From Vibrio metoecus (GTDB lineage Bacteria; Pseudomonadota; Gammaproteobacteria; Enterobacterales; Vibrionaceae): a stretch of DNA of 64,000 nt. The stretch lies in assembly GCF_000696385.1 (NCBI RefSeq), contig NZ_JJMN01000074.1:62001-126000 (forward strand). The letters run 5' to 3'. This document shows positions 28,587 through 37,188 of the stretch, piece after piece (the stretch's first letter is position 1; every line of letters begins with the position of its first letter). Position numbers and translations under genes: made by a program. The notes under the pieces were generated by a model. The model searched no databases. It saw only the letters and a list, made by a program, of their open reading frames with translations, and was not told the origin of the DNA.

Positions 28587-28809
28587 ATGGCTACAGGTAC
28601 AGTGAAATGGTTTAATAATGCCAAAGGCTTCGGTTTTATTTGCCCGGAAGGTGAAGTACGGAGACATCTTCGCTCATTACTCAACCATTCAAATGGACGG
28701 ATACCGTACACTCAAAGCCGGACAACAGGTTTCTTATCAGGTGGAGCAGGGGCCTAAAGGATACCACGCTAGCTGCGTTGTGCCGGTTGAGGGACAAGTG
28801 GCTAAGTGA
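28587..28809 (+). pseudogene. cspD: Cold shock-like protein CspD, frameshifted near 28657
   Basis: Single OB-fold nucleic-acid-binding protein; in E. coli CspD is a stationary-phase inhibitor of replication. The start ATG at 28587 gives TGTVKWFNNAKGFGFICPEG (RNP1 motif), then the frame slips. The rest, GDIFAHYSTIQMDGYRTLKAG and QGPKGYHASCVVPVE, lies in the next frame to 28809. One extra base at 28656-28659 explains it and gives a 73-residue protein, normal for CspD. The tail past the cold-shock domain and the position opposite clpS support CspD rather than CspA. AGGGATG before the start may be the ribosome site. Confidence 0.87.
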
Positions 28810-28858
28810 TAGGTGCACCGCCGCACTCGGTGTGCTTGATATTGATCAGCACCCAAAT

Positions 28859-28886
28859 AGAAACCCGCCAATTTTGGCGGGTTTTG
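28859..28886. terminator. Terminator between cspD and icd
   Basis: AAACCCGCC and GGCGGGTTT pair over a short AT loop, with TTTT following, between convergent cspD and icd. Confidence 0.85.
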
Positions 28887-28909
28887 TTTTTCACTAGCGT
28901 ATGTACAAA

Positions 28910-31135
28910 TTAACGGTCAAACACAGCGTTAAATGTCGCGCTAGGACGCATTAGCTGAGATGCTTTAGCAAATTCAGGCGCATAATAACCACCTAAATCA
29001 GCAGGCTTACCTTGTGCGCCATTAAGCTCAGCAACAATCTGTGCTTCTTTTTCTTCCAACTGTTTTGCAATTGGAGCAAATTCAGCCGCGAGATCTGCAT
29101 CTGCCGTTTGTTCAGCCAGTGCTTGTGCCCAGTAAGTCGCAAGATAGAAATGACTACCACGGTTATCAATTTCACCCACACGACGAGAAGGCGACTTGTT
29201 CATGTCGAGGAACTTGCCGGTCGCTTTGTCTAGGGCATCTGCCAACACTTGCGCTTTGCTATTACCCGTAACAACGCTTAAATGCTCCAGAGATGCGGCT
29301 AGCGCTAAAAACTCACCCAGTGAATCCCAACGCAAGTGGTTCTCTTTTTGTACTTGTTGTACGTGCTTCGGAGCAGAGCCGCCCGCGCCCGTTTCAAACA
29401 AGCCACCGCCATTCATCAACGGAACGATGGAAAGCATTTTCGCTGAAGTACCCAACTCAAGGATTGGGAATAAGTCAGTTAGATAGTCACGCAATACGTT
29501 GCCCGTTACGGAAATGGTATCTTGTCCTGCTTTCATGCGTACTAGTGAGTATTGCGTTGCATCAACAGGAGACAGGATCTTGATTTCCAAGCCTGATGTA
29601 TCGTGATTTGGTAGATACTGATTCACTTTTTTGATCAGTTCAGCATCATGTGCACGCTCTGGATCAAGCCAGAAAACGGCTGGTGTACCTGAAGCACGAG
29701 CACGAGTTACCGCCAGTTTTACCCAGTCTTGGATTGGGGCATCTTTTACCTGACACATACGGAAGATATCGCCAGCTTCGACAGTTTGCTCCAGCAGCAC
29801 TTTGCCCGCTTCGTCAATCACACGCACAACACCTTCAGAATCAAGAATAAAGGTCTTATCGTGTGAGCCGTATTCTTCTGCTTTTTGCGCCATCAAGCCA
29901 ACGTTTGGCACACTGCCCATGGTGGTCGGATCAAATGCGCCGTGCTGTTTACAGAAATCGATAACGGTTTGGTAAACACCCGCGTAGCAGCGATCGGGAA
30001 TCGTCGCTTTGGTATCTTTCTGCTTACCATCTGGACCCCACATTTGGCCAGAAGTACGGATCATTGCAGGCATGGAGGCATCAACAATCACATCACTTGG
30101 TACATGCAGGTTGGTAATGCCGCGATCTGAGTCCACCATCGCCAGAGCGGGTTGAGTGGCATATACCGCTTGAATCGCCGCCTCAATCTCTGCGCGTTGC
30201 GCTTCTGGTAGCGATTGAATTTTCGCGTAAACATCACCTAAGCCGTTATTGACGTCCACACCCAGTTGATCGAACAGTTGGCCATACTTATCAAAAACCG
30301 CTTTGTAGTACACCTTCACCGCATGACCGAAGATCACCGGATCCGAGACTTTCATCATGGTCGCTTTCATGTGCAGAGAGAACAGCACGTCTTGCGTTTT
30401 CGCATCCGCGATTTCTTTTTCAAAGAAAGCAATCAGCGCTTTTTTGCTCATCACGCTGGTATCGATGATTTCTTTATCTTGCAGCGCGAATGGCTTTTTC
30501 AGCACTTTCACCGCACCCTCTTTACCCACAAACTCAATCGCCACTTTGGTTGCGCCACTGACCGTGACTGACTTTTCACTACCAAAGAAATCTTTATCAC
30601 TCATGCTCGCAACATGAGATTTAGAATCCTTACTCCAAGCACCCATTGAGTGCGGGTTTTTCTTGGCGTAGTTTTTCACCGAGGCAGGTGCACGACGATC
30701 AGAGTTACCTTCACGTAAAACTGGGTTTACCGCACTGCCCTTGATCTTGTCATAAATCGCTTTGATCGCTTCTTCTTTATCGCTGCTTGGCTCTTCTGGA
30801 TAATTTGGCAGTGCGTAGCCTTTGTCTTGTAGTTCTTTAATTGCCGCTTTGAGCTGTGGAATTGAGGCTGAAATATTCGGCAGTTTGATGATGTTGGCTT
30901 CTGGTGTTTGTGCCAACGCCCCCAATTCCGTTAACGCATCACCGATACGTTGTTCTTCGGTCAAATACTCAGGGAAATTAGCCAAAATACGGCCAGCTAA
31001 TGAAATATCGCGTGTATCGATATCAATGCCTGATGAGGCAGTAAACGATTGAATAATTGGCAGTAATGAATACGTGGCTAGAGCCGGGGCTTCGTCAGTA
31101 ATGGTATAAATAATTGTAGGTTTATTGGTAGGCAT
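28910..31135 (-). CDS. icd: NADP-dependent isocitrate dehydrogenase, monomeric type
   Basis: Oxidatively decarboxylates isocitrate to 2-oxoglutarate in the TCA cycle, giving NADPH. At 741 residues it is the large monomeric form (as in Azotobacter and Corynebacterium), not the 416-residue dimeric E. coli type. The N terminus IIYTITDEAPALATYSLLPI and the segments PNISASIPQLKAAIKELQ and PNYPEEP are typical of that form, as are SDRGITNLHVPSDVIVDASM and NRGSHFYLATYWAQALA. The frame is intact. Confidence 0.95.
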   Translation of the reverse strand: MPTNKPTIIYTITDEAPALATYSLLPIIQSFTASSGIDIDTRDISLAGRILANFPEYLTEEQRIGDALTELGALAQTPEANIIKLPNISASIPQLKAAIKELQDKGYALPNYPEEPSSDKEEAIKAIYDKIKGSAVNPVLREGNSDRRAPASVKNYAKKNPHSMGAWSKDSKSHVASMSDKDFFGSEKSVTVSGATKVAIEFVGKEGAVKVLKKPFALQDKEIIDTSVMSKKALIAFFEKEIADAKTQDVLFSLHMKATMMKVSDPVIFGHAVKVYYKAVFDKYGQLFDQLGVDVNNGLGDVYAKIQSLPEAQRAEIEAAIQAVYATQPALAMVDSDRGITNLHVPSDVIVDASMPAMIRTSGQMWGPDGKQKDTKATIPDRCYAGVYQTVIDFCKQHGAFDPTTMGSVPNVGLMAQKAEEYGSHDKTFILDSEGVVRVIDEAGKVLLEQTVEAGDIFRMCQVKDAPIQDWVKLAVTRARASGTPAVFWLDPERAHDAELIKKVNQYLPNHDTSGLEIKILSPVDATQYSLVRMKAGQDTISVTGNVLRDYLTDLFPILELGTSAKMLSIVPLMNGGGLFETGAGGSAPKHVQQVQKENHLRWDSLGEFLALAASLEHLSVVTGNSKAQVLADALDKATGKFLDMNKSPSRRVGEIDNRGSHFYLATYWAQALAEQTADADLAAEFAPIAKQLEEKEAQIVAELNGAQGKPADLGGYYAPEFAKASQLMRPSATFNAVFDR

Positions 31136-31444
31136 GAACTTTCCCTATCTGTTCTAACAGCACCATTGGATGCAATGACACTGTGTGACTGTCCGTACTC
31201 AAGTCGGCGACATCCCCTCAACCTGAGTACGATCTTCTCACTCTTGCAAATCCTGTGTTCGAATGACGTTGAGCCGCCTTCGAGCTCGTCCTTGAGTGAA
31301 GGTATTTATAATTAAACAAATTGAAGACAATAGTCTATTATCTTGTTCGCTAAACCTTTTCCAGGGCGCGCAAATGATAGCCGATATCGCTCCTGCGGAA
31401 AACTTTCAAACACAGTTTCTTTACATTTTTGCAAGGTGCTTAAC
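31136..31444. other. Divergent intergenic region, icd / rluE
   Basis: About 309 bases holding both promoters. GTACTCA and TGAGTAC occur as a loose inverted repeat at about 31195-31229. An open frame upstream of rluE from 31343 has no family similarity and is not used. Nothing else is recognised. Confidence 0.5.
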
Positions 31445-32170
31445 ATGTCATCTCGCTCTCCTAGCGACAATGCTCCCTCTTCTCCTGCGCAACGAAAATC
31501 GCATTTCAAACAGAAGGCAACAAAAAACACCGCTCGCGCCAATAACACATCAGGAAAGAGAAACTCTTCTACCAAGAGAAGAGCAACATCTAACGACATT
31601 GGCTCCCCTAAACGCACGATTTCGCCCAGTGAACGGAAAGTGATCCTATTTAATAAACCATATGACACTTTAAGCCAATTTACCGATGGGGATGGAAGAA
31701 AAACCTTGGCCGACTACATCCCGATTAAGGATGTCTACGCCGCAGGACGTTTGGATCGCGATAGCGAAGGACTACTGATTTTAACCAATGATGGCATTTT
31801 GCAGGCCAGATTGACGCAACCGCAATCCAAAGCGCCAAAAACCTACTGGGTACAAGTTGAAGGTGCGCCGCAAGAGAACGACCTTGAAGCATTGCGCCAC
31901 GGAGTGACCTTAAAAGATGGCCCGACTTTACCGGCGAAAGTCGAAATCATGCCCGAACCCACGCTTTGGCCACGGAATCCTCCGGTGCGTTTTCGCGCTG
32001 CGATTCCTACCACATGGTTAGCCATTACCTTGATGGAAGGGCGCAATCGCCAAGTACGACGCATGACTGCACACATTGGTTTCCCGACTCTACGTTTAAT
32101 TCGTCATTCCATGGGCGATTGGAACTTGGGAGATTTGCAGCCCGGCGAGTGGCGGGAAGTGACTCTTTAA
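31445..32170 (+). CDS. rluE: 23S rRNA pseudouridine(2457) synthase RluE
   Basis: Isomerises a uridine of 23S rRNA; the RsuA/RluE family catalytic Asp is in GRLDRDSEGLL. The core starts at about residue 60 with VILFNKPYDTLSQFTDGDGR and ends with EGRNRQVRRMTAHIGFPTLRLIR. The 241-residue protein has a basic, Ser/Lys-rich N-terminal extension of about 55 residues compared with E. coli RluE, probably disordered and RNA-binding. I chose the ATG at 31445 because the upstream open frame adds no family sequence. Confidence 0.87.
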   Translation: MSSRSPSDNAPSSPAQRKSHFKQKATKNTARANNTSGKRNSSTKRRATSNDIGSPKRTISPSERKVILFNKPYDTLSQFTDGDGRKTLADYIPIKDVYAAGRLDRDSEGLLILTNDGILQARLTQPQSKAPKTYWVQVEGAPQENDLEALRHGVTLKDGPTLPAKVEIMPEPTLWPRNPPVRFRAAIPTTWLAITLMEGRNRQVRRMTAHIGFPTLRLIRHSMGDWNLGDLQPGEWREVTL

Positions 32171-32188
32171 TACTTTTGCCAACTAAAA

Positions 32189-32217
32189 ATATAACGCCCC
32201 AATAATGGGGCGTTATT
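32189..32217. terminator. Terminator between rluE and the his operon
   Basis: AATAACGCCCC and GGGGCGTTATT pair perfectly over a short loop. The stem ends the rluE transcript on the plus strand and the his operon on the minus strand. Confidence 0.85.
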
Positions 32218-32244
32218 GTTTGGTTGGATAAACCCTTCTACCAA

Positions 32245-32877
32245 TTACTTATGGCGTTCTTTCAGCTTATTGATCACATCATTCATGGCTAAGCCTTGCT
32301 CTTGCAGCAGCACCAGCAAGTGGTACATCAAGTCGGCAGATTCGCAAATCAGCTCCTCCTTATCCCCTGCCGTCGCCGCCAACGCGACTTCAACCCCTTC
32401 TTCACCCACTTTCTGCGCAATACGTTTGGTGCCACGCGCATACAAAGAGGCCGTGTAAGAAGAACTGGGATCGGCATTTTTGCGCTCTGCCAACAGTTGT
32501 TCAAGCTGATGAAGCCAAACCATTTGTGACTCTTCTTGTGCATCACCATCCCAACAGGTCACAGTGCCTGTGTGGCAGGTTGGGCCAATCGGGTTCACTT
32601 TCACCAATAGCGTATCTTGGTCACAATCCAGCGCGATGTTTTTCAGTTGCAACACATGGCCTGAGGTTTCCCCTTTGGTCCACAAACGCTGTTTGCTGCG
32701 CGAGAAAAAGGTTACTTGTTGAGTATCGAGGGTTTTTTGCAACGCCTCAGGGTTCATATACCCCATCATTAAGACTTGGCTGGACTGAAAATCCTGCACA
32801 ATCGCTGGCACAAGTCCATCGACTTTCTGCCAATCAATACGGTCGGTTAGCGTGGCAAATGGGCTTGCTGGATTCAT
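32245..32877 (-). CDS. hisI: Bifunctional phosphoribosyl-AMP cyclohydrolase / phosphoribosyl-ATP diphosphatase
   Basis: Catalyses steps 3 and 2 of histidine synthesis. The N-terminal cyclohydrolase domain (about residues 1-115) has VLMMGYMNPEAL, SRSKQRLWTKGETSGH and DCDQDTLLVKV with zinc-site residues, including CHTGTVTCW. The C-terminal pyrophosphohydrolase domain has KVGEEGVEVALAA. The 210-residue length is typical of gamma-proteobacterial HisIE. It is the last gene of the his operon and overlaps hisF by four bases. Confidence 0.96.
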   Translation of the reverse strand: MNPASPFATLTDRIDWQKVDGLVPAIVQDFQSSQVLMMGYMNPEALQKTLDTQQVTFFSRSKQRLWTKGETSGHVLQLKNIALDCDQDTLLVKVNPIGPTCHTGTVTCWDGDAQEESQMVWLHQLEQLLAERKNADPSSSYTASLYARGTKRIAQKVGEEGVEVALAATAGDKEELICESADLMYHLLVLLQEQGLAMNDVINKLKERHK

Positions 32878-33647
32878 CGTCTCACCTCAATTCCTTGTTG
32901 TTTTAGATACTGCTTGAGTTCACCGATATTGATGATCTGCTTGTGAAAAACCGAAGCGGCTAAAGCGCCATCGACGTTCGCTTGAGTAAAAGCTTGCGCG
33001 AAATGTTCCATCGCCCCAGCACCTCCGGAGGCGATCAGTGGAACTCGGCACACCGAGCGCACTAAATTGAGCTGCTCAAGATCGTAACCATTGCGCACAC
33101 CATCTTGGTTCATCATGTTCAGTACAATTTCCCCAGCGCCGCGCTTTTGCACCTCTTGCACCCAACCACAAGTTTGCCACTGCGTCGCTCGGGTGCGGCT
33201 TTCATCACCGGTAAACTGATAAACCTGATATTGACCTGTTTCTTTATCAAAATAAGAGTCGATACCAACTACGATGCATTGCACGCCAAAGCGATCCGCA
33301 AGATCGGTGATGAGTTGTGGATTCGCCAGTGCAGGCGAGTTAATTGACACTTTATCTGCACCGAACTCCAAGATTCGTGCCGCATCTTGCGCCGATTTGA
33401 TTCCACCCGCGACACAGAAAGGGATGTCGATCACTTCCGCGACTCGCTCGACCCAGCTTTTATCGACCACGCGGCCATCACTGGAAGCGGTAATATCGTA
33501 AAACACCAGCTCATCCGCGCCTTCTTCGGCGTAACGTTTGGCCAGTGGCACAATGTCTCCAATGATTTCGTGGTTACGAAACTGAACGCCTTTCACTACC
33601 TGTCCATCACGTACATCCAGACAAGGAATTATCCGTTTTGCCAACAT
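32874..33647 (-). CDS. hisF: Imidazole glycerol phosphate synthase subunit HisF
   Basis: Cyclase half of the HisH-HisF complex, producing IGP and AICAR. A 257-residue TIM barrel starting AKRIIPCLDVRDGQVVKGV, with catalytic Asp11 in CLDVRDG and the second Asp in VVGIDSY. Phosphate-binding GGI and ASGGAG loops are visible. It overlaps hisA by 19 bases and hisI by four, showing tight coupling. Confidence 0.97.
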   Translation of the reverse strand: MLAKRIIPCLDVRDGQVVKGVQFRNHEIIGDIVPLAKRYAEEGADELVFYDITASSDGRVVDKSWVERVAEVIDIPFCVAGGIKSAQDAARILEFGADKVSINSPALANPQLITDLADRFGVQCIVVGIDSYFDKETGQYQVYQFTGDESRTRATQWQTCGWVQEVQKRGAGEIVLNMMNQDGVRNGYDLEQLNLVRSVCRVPLIASGGAGAMEHFAQAFTQANVDGALAASVFHKQIINIGELKQYLKQQGIEVRR

Positions 33648-34366
33648 GCGAATGCCTCCTGCGCGGTAAATTTGCCATCCAATAGCGCGCGACCGACAAT
33701 CACACCCGCAACGCCTGTGCCTTTCAGTGCCTCAATATCGGCGAGTGAACCAATGCCACCGGACGATTGAAACTGCACTTGTGGATATTGACGACAGAGA
33801 TCGCGATACAGCTCAACGTTCGAGCCGGCTAGCGTGCCATCTCGGGAAATATCGGTACACAGTACGTGCTTTAAGCCAACCGTTAAGTAGTCATCAATCA
33901 AAGCTTCAATCGTCACGCCGGAATCTTCCTGCCAGCCGGAAATCGCGACTTTGCGCGTACCTTGTTCATCAATGTTGATGTCCAACGCTAAAACAATTTT
34001 CTCAGCGCCGTATTTTTCCATCCAGCTTTTGACCAATTGCGGCTGTTTAACCGCGGTTGAGCCCACCACCACGCGCTGCGCACCTGCTTCAAGCAGATCC
34101 ACCACGTCTTGTTCACTACGTACTCCACCACCAATTTGAATATTGGCGGGTGTGCTCGCGAGCAGACGAGCAATCAAATCCAGTTGGCGTGCCGCGGTAT
34201 TTTTCGCTCCAGTTAAGTCCACCAAGTGCAACCAACCTGCCCCAGCTTGGTGGTACAAATTAAACTGCTCCGCTGGGTCTACTTTATATTCGGTCACTTG
34301 TCCGTAATCACCTTGATACAGACGCACAACCTGACCTTCAATCAAATCTAATGCGGGAATAATCAT
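33629..34366 (-). CDS. hisA: ProFAR isomerase HisA
   Basis: Isomerises ProFAR to PRFAR, step 4 of histidine synthesis. A 245-residue TIM barrel with catalytic Asp8 in IIPALDLIEGQVVRLYQGDY and the second Asp in LALDINID, plus the IGGGVRSEQD phosphate loop. It lies between hisH and hisF; 42 bases separate it from hisH, one of the two longer gaps in the operon. Confidence 0.97.
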   Translation of the reverse strand: MIIPALDLIEGQVVRLYQGDYGQVTEYKVDPAEQFNLYHQAGAGWLHLVDLTGAKNTAARQLDLIARLLASTPANIQIGGGVRSEQDVVDLLEAGAQRVVVGSTAVKQPQLVKSWMEKYGAEKIVLALDINIDEQGTRKVAISGWQEDSGVTIEALIDDYLTVGLKHVLCTDISRDGTLAGSNVELYRDLCRQYPQVQFQSSGGIGSLADIEALKGTGVAGVIVGRALLDGKFTAQEAFACWQNG

Positions 34367-34408
34367 TGTGGTTCCTTGTATTGCGCCAGCTTTGACCAGC
34401 GCTTGTCC

Positions 34409-35020
34409 CTAAAGCTCAAGAAAGTTTTGAATCAAGCGAGCGCCCGCTTTTGAAGAGCGCTCAGGGTGAAATTGCACCCCGTAATAGTTCCCCGCTTGAA
34501 TCGCTGCGCTAAACGGCTGACCATATTCGCACTGGGCAATGGTGTAATCGCCAACAGGCATGGCAAAGCTGTGCACAAAGTAGAAGTACGCATCAGGTTC
34601 TATACCGTTAAACAATGGATGCCCCTCTTTCACTTGCACCGTGTTCCAGCCCATGTGTGGCAACGGCAGATCGCCGGTTTGCAGCAAACGGACTTCGCCA
34701 TCGACTAACCCTAAACACTGCACAATCTCATCGGCTTTCTGGCCTTTCTCTTCGGACAATTTGCCAAGCAGTTGCATGCCAAGACAGATGCCAAGCAATG
34801 GCTTTTCAACCCGCTTCACTAGCTCGATCAAATCACGCTCAGTGAGGTTTTTCATCGCTTCGCTCGCGGTGCCAACGCCAGGCAAAAACAGTTTGTCAGC
34901 GGCGAGCACCACTTGCGGATCGCGCGAAATCGTCACCGCATAGCCTAATCGTTCAATGGCGAATTTGACCGAGGAGATATTGGCGCAGCCAGTATCAATA
35001 ATCACCACATTCTGAGTCAT
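34409..35020 (-). CDS. hisH: Imidazole glycerol phosphate synthase subunit HisH
   Basis: Class I glutamine amidotransferase that supplies ammonia to HisF. In 203 residues it shows VVIIDTGCANISSV at the start, the nucleophile Cys in LLGICLGMQLLG, and the His-Glu pair in VQFHPERSSKAG. Its ATG overlaps the hisB stop at base 35020. Confidence 0.97.
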   Translation of the reverse strand: MTQNVVIIDTGCANISSVKFAIERLGYAVTISRDPQVVLAADKLFLPGVGTASEAMKNLTERDLIELVKRVEKPLLGICLGMQLLGKLSEEKGQKADEIVQCLGLVDGEVRLLQTGDLPLPHMGWNTVQVKEGHPLFNGIEPDAYFYFVHSFAMPVGDYTIAQCEYGQPFSAAIQAGNYYGVQFHPERSSKAGARLIQNFLEL

Positions 35021-36093
35021 CAGAGTACCCCTTTACTGCTCGGCAGATCGTTACCTTGCACCGTGATGGCTTGACGCAGCGTGCGGCCAAACGCTTTAAA
35101 CAGGCTCTCAATGATGTGGTGATCGTTATCGCCACTGGAAGAGAGGTGCAGAGTACACGCCAAAGTATCGGTCAATGAGCGAAAGAAGTGATATACCATC
35201 TCAGTCGACAGATCGCCCACTTGCGGGCGGCTAAAGCTCGCATCAAATTTCAGATACGGGCGGCCCGAGAGATCCAACGCGCACTGTGCCAAACACTCAT
35301 CCATGGGCAATGTGAAACCAAAGCGTCCAATACCACGTTTGTCACCCAGTGCTTCACGCAGTGCTTGCCCTAGTGCCAAGGCGGTATCTTCCACCGTGTG
35401 GTGATCATCAATGTGCAGATCGCCGACCACTTTCAGTTGCAGTTGGAAACCGCCGTGGGTTGCGATTTGATCCAACATGTGGTCAAAAAAGCCCAAGCCG
35501 GTTTCAATTCGGTTGCCGCCAGTTTGGTCAAGATTAACGGTGACTTGAATATCGGTCTCTTTGGTTTTGCGCACCACTTGGGCAACACGCGGCTTGGTAG
35601 TGAGATCTTTAACGATATCCAGCCACCCCATGGTTTGCGGGTGGTATTGAATACCGCGAATCGCCATATTTTCCGCTAGTTGCAGATCGGTCATGCGATC
35701 GCCAATCACAACTGACGATTTGAAATCGACTTTGCCACCTTGCAGATACTCTTTAACCAAGCCCAGTTTTGGCTTGCGGCAAGAGCAGTTATCACGCTCA
35801 AGGTGCGGGCAAATCAACACATCATCAAACTTAACGCCTTGCGATTCAAAAATGTCCATCATCATGTTATGCGGCGCATCGAAATCCGCTTGCGGGTAGC
35901 TTGAAGTGCCTAAACCATCCTGATTAGTTACCATCACTAAGCGATAGCCCGCCTCTTGTAGCTTGAGCAGGCTTGGGATCACATAAGGTTCAAGTTTGAG
36001 TTTGTCCAAACGGTCGACTTGAAAATCCACTGGCGGCTCAACAATTAAGGTGCCGTCGCGGTCGATAAAAAGAATTTTTTGTTGTTTGCTCAC
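35020..36093 (-). CDS. hisB: Bifunctional histidinol-phosphatase / imidazoleglycerol-phosphate dehydratase
   Basis: A 357-residue fusion typical of gamma-proteobacteria. The N-terminal HAD phosphatase domain has FIDRDGTLI at the start, zinc-binding cysteines (CPHLERDNCSCRKP) and VVIGDRMTD. The C-terminal dehydratase domain, from about residue 168, has the metal-binding HIDDHHTVEDTA and DNDHHIIES repeats and GFFDHMLDQ. It catalyses steps 6 and 8 of the pathway. Confidence 0.97.
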   Translation of the reverse strand: MSKQQKILFIDRDGTLIVEPPVDFQVDRLDKLKLEPYVIPSLLKLQEAGYRLVMVTNQDGLGTSSYPQADFDAPHNMMMDIFESQGVKFDDVLICPHLERDNCSCRKPKLGLVKEYLQGGKVDFKSSVVIGDRMTDLQLAENMAIRGIQYHPQTMGWLDIVKDLTTKPRVAQVVRKTKETDIQVTVNLDQTGGNRIETGLGFFDHMLDQIATHGGFQLQLKVVGDLHIDDHHTVEDTALALGQALREALGDKRGIGRFGFTLPMDECLAQCALDLSGRPYLKFDASFSRPQVGDLSTEMVYHFFRSLTDTLACTLHLSSSGDNDHHIIESLFKAFGRTLRQAITVQGNDLPSSKGVL

Positions 36094-36144
36094 AAGAATG
36101 TCCTTTTCATCAGCAGCCCGCGCTGCGAGCTGCTGTAAACAAAA

Positions 36145-37185
36145 TTACTGGTAGTAGTTACGGACGAACGCGACGGTTTTTTCACACTCTTCGCGATTGC
36201 CAACACTAATGCGCACACAATTTTCAATCGGTGAGTTACGCAGAATAATGCCGTGCTCCCACGCTGCTTTAAATAGCGCATTGCCATCAGGGAATTTCAC
36301 CAACAGGTAGTTACCCCATCCTTCAAAGACCTGCACACCCGGAACCATAGAAAGCCCTACTTGTAGGTAAGCTCGATTCGCGCCGAGATCCAGCACTTGG
36401 TATTTCGCGCGAGCTAGACCTGCTTCAGACAAGGCTTGCACCGCGATTTCAGCAACAGGAACCGGCACCGGATAAGGTGCAATTACTTTGAGCAGCACAT
36501 TGATGAGCTCAGCATTCGCGAGCGTGAAGCCACAACGTAGTCCCGCCAAAGCAAAGGCTTTAGATAGCGTGCGTAGAATCGCCAAGTTCGGATATTGGGC
36601 GAGCAAATCAACCGTTGACGCTTCTGGGCAGAAATCGATGTAGGCTTCATCCATCACCACAATGGCGCGATCTTTGGTCATCTCAAGCAGTTTGATGATG
36701 TCGGCACGTTTCACCAAGTTCCCGGTCGGGTTATTGGGGCTACACACAAACACCAATTTGACGCGATCCAGATTGGCTTCAATGCTCGGTAAATCGAGTT
36801 GCCAATCGGCAGTCAACGGTACTTTTTTGCGCTCAACACCAAAGGTTTCTGCACTGATCGCGTACATGCCATAGGTTGGAGGACAAAACAGAATCGCGTC
36901 TTGATTGGGTTCGCAGAAAGCGCGGATCAAAAGCTCAATCCCTTCATCAGCACCGCGCGAAGTCAGCACTTGCTCCGGCTGTACCCCTGCGTAATTGGCG
37001 TAGGCTTGGATCATGGCCTTAGGTTGGCAATCACTGTAACGATTAAGGCGCGCAAAATCGGTTTTGTATTCGTTATTAAAGGGCGATTCGTTAGCATTGA
37101 GCCAGACATCACCACAGCCGCCAATGCGACGAGCAGAAAGGTAAGGAGTTAACGCTTGAACTTGTTGACGAGCCAGTTTTTCCAT
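36145..37185 (-). CDS. hisC: Histidinol-phosphate aminotransferase
   Basis: PLP fold-type I enzyme of 346 residues, step 7 of histidine synthesis. The start is ARQQVQALTPYLSARRIGG. VMDEAYIDFC has the PLP-interacting Asp and Tyr, TLSKAFALAGLRCGF has the Schiff-base lysine, and RISVGNREECE carries the substrate carboxylate arginine. There are 51 bases to hisB and three bases to hisD. Confidence 0.96.
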   Translation of the reverse strand: MEKLARQQVQALTPYLSARRIGGCGDVWLNANESPFNNEYKTDFARLNRYSDCQPKAMIQAYANYAGVQPEQVLTSRGADEGIELLIRAFCEPNQDAILFCPPTYGMYAISAETFGVERKKVPLTADWQLDLPSIEANLDRVKLVFVCSPNNPTGNLVKRADIIKLLEMTKDRAIVVMDEAYIDFCPEASTVDLLAQYPNLAILRTLSKAFALAGLRCGFTLANAELINVLLKVIAPYPVPVPVAEIAVQALSEAGLARAKYQVLDLGANRAYLQVGLSMVPGVQVFEGWGNYLLVKFPDGNALFKAAWEHGIILRNSPIENCVRISVGNREECEKTVAFVRNYYQ

Positions 37186-37188
37186 AAT

